Below are positions 1 through 5,816 of a stretch of 5,816 nt of DNA, in pieces; within the stretch, counting starts at the first letter, position 1; each line of letters starts with the position of its first letter. The position numbers and the translations under genes were made by a program. The stretch spans positions 1 to 5,816 of the forward strand of contig WLME01000074.1 in NCBI GenBank assembly GCA_009700365.1. Direction: 5' to 3'. The stretch is from Actinomycetota bacterium. Lineage in GTDB: Bacteria > Actinomycetota > Actinomycetes > Nanopelagicales > Nanopelagicaceae. The notes below the pieces were generated by a model. It was not told the DNA's origin. It worked only from the letters and a program-made list of their open reading frames with translations, and did no database searches.

Positions 1-394
1 GAAATAGAGTGATAACTTCCCCAACTTCCGTGGACATAGGTAAGTCGACCGAACGCAAACTTATGCTTAATTGCTGATGATTCATGGTGTTCGAATCCTC
101 TGTAAGTGCGCTACGTTGCAGAAGTTCACCTGCATTCATGGCTCTGAGAGTGACTGAACCGACAGGATTTTCTCTCTCTGCGATATAGCGGGCGGCAGAA
201 TTCCCAAGCGAAAGAGAATCAATTCCTAGATCATTTTCCTCAAGCTGAGTTCCGGCAGCGATAGAGCGAGTCAATACCCAGTATTTTTCAGAGTGGTTAG
301 CAGCAAGTGACATCGCATACGAGGCGATAAGCGCTGCAACACAGAGCGCGATCGAAATGACGAGTCTTGATGATGAATTCTTTTTTGATGGCAT
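1..394 (-). CDS. SAF-domain (CpaB/RcpC-like) membrane-anchored protein, 3' end beyond the window
   Basis: I translated this by hand from the ATG at 394-392; the frame stays open for 131 codons to the left edge, so the C-terminus is missing. Residues 1-10 are short, basic and serine-rich. Residues 11-32 form one hydrophobic segment (core LVISIALCVAALIAS), either a membrane anchor or an uncleaved signal. Residues about 39-98 resemble a SAF domain, with the typical pattern RSIAAGTQLEENDL followed by VGSVTLRAMNAGELL. After it comes SLRSVDLPMSTEVGEVITLF, which matches the segment that follows SAF in CpaB-type Flp/Tad pilus assembly proteins. In that family the protein sits on the outer face of the membrane and helps pilus secretion. 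Many actinobacterial SAF proteins have no proven role, so a pilus function here is inference. It is divergent from the Rv3235-like gene. No good Shine-Dalgarno precedes the ATG. An in-frame GTG further upstream (about 442) is a weaker alternative start. Confidence 0.8.
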   Translation of the reverse strand, partial: MPSKKNSSSRLVISIALCVAALIASYAMSLAANHSEKYWVLTRSIAAGTQLEENDLGIDSLSLGNSAARYIAERENPVGSVTLRAMNAGELLQRSALTEDSNTMNHQQLSISLRSVDLPMSTEVGEVITLF

Positions 395-425
395 GAGAGG
401 CAGGCTAAATAGATACGAAGAAGTG

Positions 426-454
426 ATTATTCCTTTCTCCACAGTAGAACTTAA
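426..454 (-). promoter_or_regulatory. Candidate promoter for the SAF-domain gene
   Basis: On the minus strand a -35-like TTAAGT (454-449) and a -10-like AATAAT (431-426, 5 of 6 matches to TATAAT) are separated by exactly 17 bp. Transcription would start near 419, leaving a leader of about 25 nt before the ATG at 394. That start would exclude the upstream in-frame GTG. The -35 match is poor (3 of 6), so this is only a candidate. Confidence 0.3.
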
Positions 455-505
455 GTGCTAATCCCTTTACTTCTTTTGGATGGTCTATCCCGTACATGGA
501 ATCTG

Positions 506-517
506 CATTATCTGCAC
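506..517 (+). promoter_or_regulatory. Candidate -10 element for a leaderless mRNA of the Rv3235-like gene
   Basis: CATTAT at 506-511 matches TATAAT at 4 of 6 positions, including the key second A and final T. The ATG at 518 begins 6 bp after it, where transcription would be expected to start, so the mRNA could be leaderless, a common arrangement in Actinobacteria. This would also explain why no convincing Shine-Dalgarno precedes the ATG. No convincing -35 lies 16-18 bp upstream, so support is weak. Confidence 0.3.
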
Positions 518-1045
518 ATGACTACCGAAATAAGTAAGGCTGAATTTAAGACATCACGTCCATGGTTGGAATTGACTTCCAGTACTGAAGATCCTGCTCT
601 GTGGTCACACCCAGTGCTTGATCTATTTGCCCCACCGGCTGCCCAACAATTTGAGCAGAAGGCAATGCTCTATTTGGTGCCATCAACTTTTGGTGAGGAT
701 CTCGAACCAGATGAAATTCCAATTCCAACATCGGCATCAGAACTCCCAGATATTCGAACTTGGACGATGAAATTCATTGTCAGCGTCGTTGAGGTATGGG
801 CTGGTAGGAGGCATCCCGCGCAGTTAATTCGTTGGTGCCACCGCGTCATCTATATGGAGCTCTTGAGAAAATCAGGCAGCCAAAAAGAGATCGGAAAGAT
901 TAAAAGCATCCATCAGAGCGAACCCCTAGATGGAATCTGCGAGAGCACGGTCCTAGTCAGATTTGGCGAACGTTATCGGGCAGTAGTAATTCGATTCGAA
1001 GGAGTGGATGGGCGTTGGTTATGCACGGCGCTTTCGTTAATTTAA
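518..1045 (+). CDS. Rv3235-family protein of unknown function
   Basis: This predicts a soluble protein of 175 residues with no signal peptide or membrane segment. The N-terminal 80 residues are acidic and proline-rich and look disordered or linker-like. The C-terminal half carries what I recognise as the Rv3235/DUF6459 family core. A helix reads VEVWAGRRHPAQLIRW (residues 91-106), and IYMELLRK follows (111-118). A beta-rich end reads STVLVRFGERYRAVVIRF (143-160) and GRWLCTALSLI (165-175). The family has no established biochemical role that I know of; the compact fold suggests binding to a protein or small ligand, which is inference. I chose ATG 518 over the GTG at 455 and TTG at 476. The longer forms add a leucine-rich stretch that overlaps the likely promoter, and none of the three starts has a good ribosome binding site. 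In M. tuberculosis, Rv3235 also lies on the strand opposite secA1, so the facing orientation is conserved. Confidence 0.75.
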   Translation: MTTEISKAEFKTSRPWLELTSSTEDPALWSHPVLDLFAPPAAQQFEQKAMLYLVPSTFGEDLEPDEIPIPTSASELPDIRTWTMKFIVSVVEVWAGRRHPAQLIRWCHRVIYMELLRKSGSQKEIGKIKSIHQSEPLDGICESTVLVRFGERYRAVVIRFEGVDGRWLCTALSLI

Positions 1046-1063
1046 GAGACTGAAACTACGCCG
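1026..1063. terminator. Imperfect hairpin over the two convergent stop codons, possible bidirectional terminator
   Basis: Outer arms CGGCG (1026-1030) and CGCCG (1059-1063) pair perfectly. Inside them TTTC (1032-1035) pairs with GAAA (1052-1055), and GTT (1036-1038) can pair with GAC (1048-1050) past a bulged T. The loop is AT-rich (1039-1047). Both stop codons, TAA at 1043-1045 and the secA TAG at 1058-1056, lie inside the structure. Neither strand has a T-run after the hairpin, so it is not a classical intrinsic terminator. Its position is the only place where one terminator could serve both genes. Confidence 0.3.
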
Positions 1064-3728
1064 CTCCGTGGCAACGCTTGAATTTCTTGCCAGACCCACA
1101 AGGGCATGGGCTATTGCGTGAAACGTTTCCGCTTGACGCGATACCGTTTTCATCAGCTGCTGTGTACTTCAATTGCTGATTTTGAGTTGGTTTATCGTCA
1201 ACGCCACGAGCTTTGACCTCTGATCCATCACCTTCGACTGTGACTTCAACATTAAATACCAAGTTTGCAAGTTCTTCCTTAATTGCATCCATCATGGCTG
1301 CAAAGAGTTCGTAGCCTTCACGCTGATATTCAACAAGTGGATCTCGCTGAGCCATCGCTCGAAGACCGATACCTTCTTGCAAATAATCCATCTCATAGAG
1401 ATGCTCGCGCCATTTGCGAGCGAGAACTGAGAGAAGAACTTTACGTTCGAGTTCGCGCAAAACTTCGGCACCAAGTTCTTGCTCGCGTGCTTTATAGGCC
1501 TTCGCAGCATCTTCAAGAATCTTAGACTCAAGGAAATCGACATCTAAAGCTGCAGCTGAACCAACTTCAGCGATGAGCTCTTCTGCAGTAAATGAGATTG
1601 GGTAAATTAATTTCAGAGCAGTCCAGAGTTGAGCAAGGTCCCAATCTTCGCCAAAGCCTTGTTGGGCTGCGGCATGTACATAGGCAGAAAGAGTGTCAGC
1701 CACAAAGTCATTTACCTGAACACCTATATCTTTTCCTTCTAAGACCAAGCGGCGCTCACCATAAATAACTTCGCGTTGGCGGTTCATAACATCGTCGTAC
1801 TTCAGAACATTTTTGCGAATTTCGAAATTCTGAGCCTCTACTTGGGTCTGCGCGGATCGAATTGCGTTGGAGACCATCTTTGATTCGATGGGTTCATCTT
1901 CAGGTAGTCCTGCCGCAGAAAGAACGCGTTCAACAATTCCTGAGTTAAAGCGACGCATCAAATCATCTTGAAGCGAGAGGTAGAAACGTGATTCTCCTGG
2001 ATCTCCTTGTCGACCTGATCGACCTCGGAGCTGGTTATCAATGCGTCGAGATTCGTGGCGTTCAGTTCCGAGAACGTAGAGACCGCCCAAACCGACGACT
2101 TCTTCATGCTCCTTTGCAATCGCCTCTTTCTGTTTAGCAATTTCTGAAGGCCATGCAGATTCATACTCAGCGGCATTATCAACGGGAGAAAGTCCTCGGC
2201 GTTGGAGTTCGAAATCAGCCATGAACTCTGGGTTTCCACCAAGCATGATGTCAGTGCCTCGACCTGCCATATTGGTTGCAACGGTGACTGCGCCTTTGAC
2301 TCCTGCGCGTGCCACGATTGCAGCTTCGCGTTGGTGATGTTTAGCGTTGAGAACTTCGTGTGGGACTCCAGCTTTCTTAAGGAAAGAGGAGAGTTCTTCG
2401 GATTTTTCAACGCTCACGGTGCCGACTAAGACTGGTTGACCTTTGCGATGGCGCTCGACAATATCGCGTGTGACGGCAGTGAATTTTCCAGATTCGGTTT
2501 TATACACTAAATCTGGTTGATCGATTCGCTGCATATCGCGATTTGTTGGAATTAGTACAACGCCAAGTTTATAAATTTGATGGAATTCAGAAGCCTCAGT
2601 CATTGCCGTACCGGTCATGCCTGAGATCGTTTCATACAGTCGGAAATAATTCTGGAGAGTAATTGTTGCCAAGGTTTGATTCTCATCTTTAATTTCGATT
2701 CGCTCTTTAGCTTCAAGCGCTTGGTGCAAGCCATCGCTATAACGGCGTCCTGCAAGCATTCGACCAGTGTGCTCATCGACAATCAGTAGTTCGCCATTCA
2801 TGACAACATAATCTTTATCGCGCTTAAAAAGCTCTTTAGCGCGAACAGAGTTGTTCAGGTAGCCGATTAAAGTGGTATTTGCTGCCTCGTAAAGGTTTTC
2901 AATCTTTAATAGCTCTTCTACCTTCGTGACTCCTTCTTCAAGGATTCCGATGGTCTTTTTCTTTTCGTCTACTTCGTAATGAAGATCGCGCTGCAATTTT
3001 GCCGAGATATTTGCAAACTCTACGTACCACTTCGTAGCTTTATCTGCAGGACCGCTGATGATTAATGGGGTACGAGCCTCATCAATAAGAATTGAGTCCA
3101 CTTCGTCAACAACTGCGAAGAAATGGTCACGCTGAACACAGTCTTCAATAGACCAAGCCATATTGTCGCGAAGATAGTCGAATCCAAATTCATTATTTGT
3201 TCCGTAAGTAATGTCAGACATATACGCATCGTGACGCTCGGCAGGAGTCATGCTGTTAAGAATTACCCCAACAGAGAGACCTAAGAATCTATGAATACGG
3301 CCCATCCATTCGCTATCGCGCTCAGCGAGATAGTCGTTGACGGTGACTACATGCACTCCGCGTCCTGCAAGCGCATTCAGATACGAAGGCAAGGTTGCAA
3401 CAAGAGTTTTTCCTTCACCGGTTCGCATTTCGGCAATATTTCCTTTATGGAGGGCGGCTCCACCCATGATTTGAACATCGTAATGACGTTGTCCAAGTGT
3501 GCGCTTTGCAGCTTCTCGAACCGTTGCAAATGCTTCAGGTAAAAGGTCATCAAGAGTTTCGCCTTTAGCCAGACGACCTTTGAATTCTTCAGTTTTGCCG
3601 CGCAGTTGGTCGTCAGAGAGTGCGGATATGGAGCTTTCGAAACCGTTGACTGTGTCGACGATCTTGCTCAGTTCGCGAAGGATTTTTCCCTCGCCAGCGC
3701 GCATGATTCGATCGAGAATTGAAGCCAT
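1056..3728 (-). CDS. secA: Preprotein translocase ATPase SecA
   Basis: SecA is the cytoplasmic motor that pushes unfolded preproteins through SecYEG using ATP. The gene is intact at 890 residues, normal for the family. The landmarks appear in order: GQRHYDVQIMGG (79-90), Walker A MRTGEGKT (101-108), Walker B DEVD (208-211), the ISGMTGTA segment (368-375), ATNMAGRGTDI (484-494), and the arginine-finger motif QLRGRSGRQGD (566-576). The helical scaffold WREHLYEMDYLQEGIGLR follows (773-790). After a short linker comes the C-terminal zinc motif CPCGSGKKFKRCH (875-887), with ligands C875, C877, C886 and H887. I chose ATG 3728 because MASILDRI is the normal N-terminus and GGAAGG lies 7 nt upstream. 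The frame continues to a GTG at 3815, but that would add an unrelated 29-residue extension inside comF. It sits 29 bp after comF and is probably co-transcribed with it. The classic motifs suggest the essential housekeeping SecA1 type rather than an accessory SecA2. Confidence 0.99.
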   Translation of the reverse strand: MASILDRIMRAGEGKILRELSKIVDTVNGFESSISALSDDQLRGKTEEFKGRLAKGETLDDLLPEAFATVREAAKRTLGQRHYDVQIMGGAALHKGNIAEMRTGEGKTLVATLPSYLNALAGRGVHVVTVNDYLAERDSEWMGRIHRFLGLSVGVILNSMTPAERHDAYMSDITYGTNNEFGFDYLRDNMAWSIEDCVQRDHFFAVVDEVDSILIDEARTPLIISGPADKATKWYVEFANISAKLQRDLHYEVDEKKKTIGILEEGVTKVEELLKIENLYEAANTTLIGYLNNSVRAKELFKRDKDYVVMNGELLIVDEHTGRMLAGRRYSDGLHQALEAKERIEIKDENQTLATITLQNYFRLYETISGMTGTAMTEASEFHQIYKLGVVLIPTNRDMQRIDQPDLVYKTESGKFTAVTRDIVERHRKGQPVLVGTVSVEKSEELSSFLKKAGVPHEVLNAKHHQREAAIVARAGVKGAVTVATNMAGRGTDIMLGGNPEFMADFELQRRGLSPVDNAAEYESAWPSEIAKQKEAIAKEHEEVVGLGGLYVLGTERHESRRIDNQLRGRSGRQGDPGESRFYLSLQDDLMRRFNSGIVERVLSAAGLPEDEPIESKMVSNAIRSAQTQVEAQNFEIRKNVLKYDDVMNRQREVIYGERRLVLEGKDIGVQVNDFVADTLSAYVHAAAQQGFGEDWDLAQLWTALKLIYPISFTAEELIAEVGSAAALDVDFLESKILEDAAKAYKAREQELGAEVLRELERKVLLSVLARKWREHLYEMDYLQEGIGLRAMAQRDPLVEYQREGYELFAAMMDAIKEELANLVFNVEVTVEGDGSEVKARGVDDKPTQNQQLKYTAADENGIASSGNVSRNSPCPCGSGKKFKRCHGAA

Positions 3729-3735
3729 CGGTCTA

Positions 3736-3741
3736 CCTTCC
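3736..3741 (-). promoter_or_regulatory. Shine-Dalgarno of secA
   Basis: The minus strand reads GGAAGG here, 7 nt before the ATG at 3728. It is the best ribosome binding site in the window and fixes the secA start, ruling out the longer open frame into comF. Confidence 0.8.
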
Positions 3742-3750
3742 AGTCTGATT

Positions 3751-3771
3751 AACCCCCTTATCGTAGGGGTT
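3751..3771 (-). promoter_or_regulatory. Hairpin covering the comF stop codon, just upstream of the secA ribosome binding site
   Basis: In the mRNA, AACCCC (3771-3766) can pair perfectly with GGGGTT (3756-3751) around a 9-nt loop that contains the comF TAA stop. The stem ends 9 nt before the secA Shine-Dalgarno. No U-run follows, so it is unlikely to terminate transcription. It may be an mRNA stabiliser, a translation-coupling element or chance. The pairing is seen directly; any function is inference. Confidence 0.4.
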
Positions 3772-4396
3772 CGGCGACACAAGCAGTAACGGCAGCGGCC
3801 ACCTCTATCCCACAAGCACGCAAGGCCCGAGCGGCTTCTGCCAGAGTCGCCCCAGTTGTGACGAGGTCGTCAATCAAAATAGCCCTCCCTCTCAGATATT
3901 TTGAAGCGTGTAATGCGCCATGCAGATTGATTCTTCTCGCATGTGCATCCAAGGTTGACTGATCCTTTACTTTCCGCACATGACTCAGAATTTCAAATGA
4001 CGAAATCTTAAATTCGGTGGCTAATCCTGCTGATAAGTCGTAGATGAATTGCCTCCCTCGAGCACGGGCGACGCTTTTGCGCGAAGGGATTGGAATTAAA
4101 AATCCAAGACCTTGTTCTTTCATGCAGATGGCAAGCGAATGGCTGAGCGCATCTGAAATCAAATTCTCAGCTCTAAGAATTCCATTCTCCTTTGCAGCAA
4201 GAATTATTTTGCCTGCCAATGGCGAATATGAAATTGCCGAATAGATTGGGAAATGAGGGGCACTAGTAGACCAAGTTCGGTAGATATGTGGATGCCAATT
4301 TTTTCTACATGATGAGCAAATATCTAAACCAAGTGCAGAACATCCCAAGCAACGAACTGGGAAAACAAGTTCTTGAAGCGCGCGCAAACTTTTCAC
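3758..4396 (-). CDS. comF: ComF-family phosphoribosyltransferase-like protein
   Basis: This is a complete protein of 212 residues, typical for the ComF/GntX family. An N-terminal zinc finger has two CxxC pairs, C16/C19 and C27/C30. The central part carries the family pattern DQSTLDAHARRIN (145-157). The C-terminal type I phosphoribosyltransferase domain has the PRPP-binding loop ILIDDLVTTGAT (173-184) with both aspartates. In naturally competent bacteria ComF is a cytosolic protein needed to take up transforming DNA. Other members act in purine salvage or have no known role, so competence cannot be claimed from this gene alone. The frame is bounded by an in-frame TAA at 4426-4424, and the GTG at 4396 is the first usual start codon after it. 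The only Shine-Dalgarno-like GAGG (4412-4409) is 12 nt away, so initiation may be weak or depend on translation from mtrB, whose stop is 31 bp upstream. M. tuberculosis Rv3242c holds the same place in its cluster. Confidence 0.94.
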   Translation of the reverse strand: MKSLRALQELVFPVRCLGCSALGLDICSSCRKNWHPHIYRTWSTSAPHFPIYSAISYSPLAGKIILAAKENGILRAENLISDALSHSLAICMKEQGLGFLIPIPSRKSVARARGRQFIYDLSAGLATEFKISSFEILSHVRKVKDQSTLDAHARRINLHGALHASKYLRGRAILIDDLVTTGATLAEAARALRACGIEVAAAVTACVAEPLR

Positions 4397-4427
4397 CCGC
4401 GAATACTGCCTCAGCAGAGAAAATTAC

Positions 4428-5816
4428 TTAGAGATAAAAACTTTCTTGGTGGAAATCTTTAGGAGCAGCCTTGATTGGTCGACCGGCAATAGCATCTCCA
4501 GCAATACGCGGAAGCGTCAGAACAAAGTGGGCACCTTGGCCTGGTCTTCCCCATGCATCAAGCTCGCCATTATGTAACCGCGCATCTTCGAGCGCGATGG
4601 ATAGTCCAAGGCCTGTTCCACCACGCACGCGTGCACGTGAGGGATCTGCACGCCAGAAGCGGTCAAATACTCGAATCAGCGCGGATTCATCCAATCCAGA
4701 TCCGAAATCACGTACTCCAATGCCAACTTCGGTATCTGTAGAAACGATAGTTACAACAATTTCCTGATCATCAGCGTGATCTAACGCGTTTGAAAGGAGA
4801 TTGCGCATAATTCGCTCTACACGGCGAGCGTCTGCCTTGATACTTACTACCTCAGTCTCGCACTCAATCCTGATTCCTGCTTGAGTATCTACTTCGCCGA
4901 ATTCAAAATCATTCACGCAGCGCCTTACAAGTGCGACAATATCAAAATCATTAGATTCTAGGACCGCAACCTCTGCATCAAATCGGCTTACTTCGAGAAG
5001 ATCTTCCAATAGTCGTTCAAACCGCTCGATTTGAGCAGAAAGCAACTCAGAGCTGCGGGCTACAAGCGGTTCAAAAGAATTTCGCTGATTGTAAATCACT
5101 TCAGATGCCATTCGAAGAGTGGTGAGTGGAGTTCGAAGTTCGTGCGAAACATCGGAAACGAATCGTTGTTGAACTCTAGACAAATTCTCAAGACGACTAA
5201 TTTGTTGCTCGATCGATTGAGCCATCTCGTTATAGGACCTTGCCAATGTAGCCATCTCGTCTTGAGACTTCACTTCCATGCGCTGGCTGAAATTTCCCTC
5301 AGTGAACTGGTTTGCGATACGCGCTGCTTCACGTACAGGACGTACAACTTGTCGCACAACTAGAAATGTAGTCAGACCAATAAGGAGAATAAGCGCAAAT
5401 CCAGTAAGCACTAATGAGTTCTGAATTAGTTCGAGAGTTGCTTGCTGATTACCCAACGAGAAAACTATGTACATTTCATAGTTTCCACCTGAAGGGATAT
5501 TTACTCGCTTGCCAACTATAAGAGAATCTTCTTTGATACCTGACTTAAGTTTAATCTTTGAAAAAGCATATTTTACTTCACCGCTCGAAGAAACTTGTTT
5601 TCTCAGTGATTGAGGAACCGATAGAGGAACTATGAGAGCCGATGACATCTCGTATGAAACTCGCGAAATTGAAGTTGTCGGAGGACGTAAGAAAACTACC
5701 TCACGCCGTGCTTCTTTGACGATTTGAGTAGTGGAGTTGACAATAATATCTGCAAGAATTTTCTTACGTTCTTCTACAGTTGAATTTCTCGAAATAACTA
5801 ACTTATATTCAGCATC
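4428..5816 (-). CDS. mtrB: MtrB-like sensor histidine kinase, 5' end beyond the window
   Basis: The frame is open to the right edge, giving 462 visible residues; M. tuberculosis MtrB is about 567, so the N-terminus with the first membrane segment is missing. The ATG at 5648 is internal, because the reading frame and family-like sensor sequence continue upstream of it. In visible numbering, residues 1-133 are the extracytoplasmic sensor domain, about 134-154 the second membrane helix (LTGFALILLIGLTTFLVV), and about 155-206 the HAMP domain. The phosphoacceptor box is VSDVSHELRTPLTTLRM, with the histidine at residue 225 (codon 5144-5142). The ATP-binding domain follows, with the N box NLLSNALDHA, G1 DFGSG, F box VFDRFWRAD and G2 GGTGLGLS. 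All catalytic motifs are intact. MtrB pairs with the regulator MtrA to control cell division, wall hydrolases and osmotic response. The DHp sequence and the comF-secA neighbours make MtrB the best call; mtrA should lie just to the right. Confidence 0.92.
   Translation of the reverse strand, partial: DAEYKLVISRNSTVEERKKILADIIVNSTTQIVKEARREVVFLRPPTTSISRVSYEMSSALIVPLSVPQSLRKQVSSSGEVKYAFSKIKLKSGIKEDSLIVGKRVNIPSGGNYEMYIVFSLGNQQATLELIQNSLVLTGFALILLIGLTTFLVVRQVVRPVREAARIANQFTEGNFSQRMEVKSQDEMATLARSYNEMAQSIEQQISRLENLSRVQQRFVSDVSHELRTPLTTLRMASEVIYNQRNSFEPLVARSSELLSAQIERFERLLEDLLEVSRFDAEVAVLESNDFDIVALVRRCVNDFEFGEVDTQAGIRIECETEVVSIKADARRVERIMRNLLSNALDHADDQEIVVTIVSTDTEVGIGVRDFGSGLDESALIRVFDRFWRADPSRARVRGGTGLGLSIALEDARLHNGELDAWGRPGQGAHFVLTLPRIAGDAIAGRPIKAAPKDFHQESFYL

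Noticed and set aside
86..102. GTTCGAATCC, resembling a tRNA T-loop
   Set aside because: The T-stem does not pair, no anticodon arm or acceptor stem surrounds it, and it lies inside the SAF-domain reading frame.
509..517. TTATCTGCA, resembling a DnaA box
   Set aside because: It has more than one mismatch to TTATCCACA, stands alone, and overlaps the putative -10 region.
1283..3542. Several open frames of 75-150 codons inside secA on both strands
   Set aside because: They lie wholly within a clearly coding secA, show no recognisable domains, and their sequence is explained by the codon bias of secA read in the wrong frame.
3729..3815. N-terminal extension of secA by 29 codons to a GTG at 3815
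   Set aside because: It overlaps comF, encodes arginine- and cysteine-rich sequence unlike any SecA N-terminus, and the ATG at 3728 has a strong, well-spaced Shine-Dalgarno.
4397..4440. Possible terminator between mtrB and comF
   Set aside because: No stable inverted repeat is visible, and the short gap suggests co-transcription.
4471..5363. Open frames on the plus strand opposite mtrB
   Set aside because: These are antisense shadows of a conserved kinase. They have no domains or ribosome binding sites.
5646..5648. ATG at 5648 as the start of the histidine kinase
   Set aside because: It would remove the first membrane helix and part of the sensor domain. The frame stays open to the window edge with plausible sensor sequence, so the gene is cut by the window rather than truncated.

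Overview
The window looks like part of a chromosome from a low-GC actinobacterium. The genes on the minus strand follow the conserved actinobacterial order mtrB > comF > secA. The facing gene resembles the Rv3235 family, which is known to me only from Actinobacteria. Base composition judged by eye is mid-40s percent GC (not computed), far below Mycobacterium or Streptomyces. Together with very tight gene packing, this points to a streamlined aquatic actinobacterium, for example the freshwater acI/Nanopelagicales group. The lineage assignment is inference.

Layout from left to right. Positions 1-394 (minus) hold the 5' part of a membrane-anchored SAF-domain protein of the CpaB type, cut by the left edge. 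Positions 395-517 are a short divergent intergenic region with weak promoter candidates for both flanking genes. Positions 518-1045 (plus) encode a 175-residue Rv3235-family protein. It converges on secA with only 10 bp between the stop codons. An imperfect hairpin spans both stops. Positions 1056-3728 (minus) hold a complete secA (890 aa). Positions 3758-4396 (minus) hold a complete comF-like phosphoribosyltransferase gene (212 aa, GTG start). Positions 4428-5816 (minus) hold the C-terminal 462 residues of an MtrB-like sensor histidine kinase, cut by the right edge.

The three minus-strand genes are separated by only 31 bp (mtrB-comF) and 29 bp (comF-secA), so they are probably co-transcribed, most likely from a promoter upstream of mtrA outside the window. 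In M. tuberculosis the same block also contains lpqB (a lipoprotein that works with MtrB) and an HPF/RaiA-type ribosome hibernation factor. Neither is present between these genes here, so this is a compacted version of the module. MtrB senses cell-envelope or cell-cycle state, and SecA drives protein export. ComF is a conserved passenger with a DNA-uptake-related or nucleotide-related role.

I see no RNA genes, CRISPR arrays, insertion sequences or phage genes. No stretch longer than about 125 bp lacks a gene. I do not see evidence of a wholly new system. The points most worth a second look are the missing lpqB and hpf, the hairpin over the comF stop just ahead of secA, the shared hairpin at the convergent stops, and the uncharacterised Rv3235-like/SAF gene pair.
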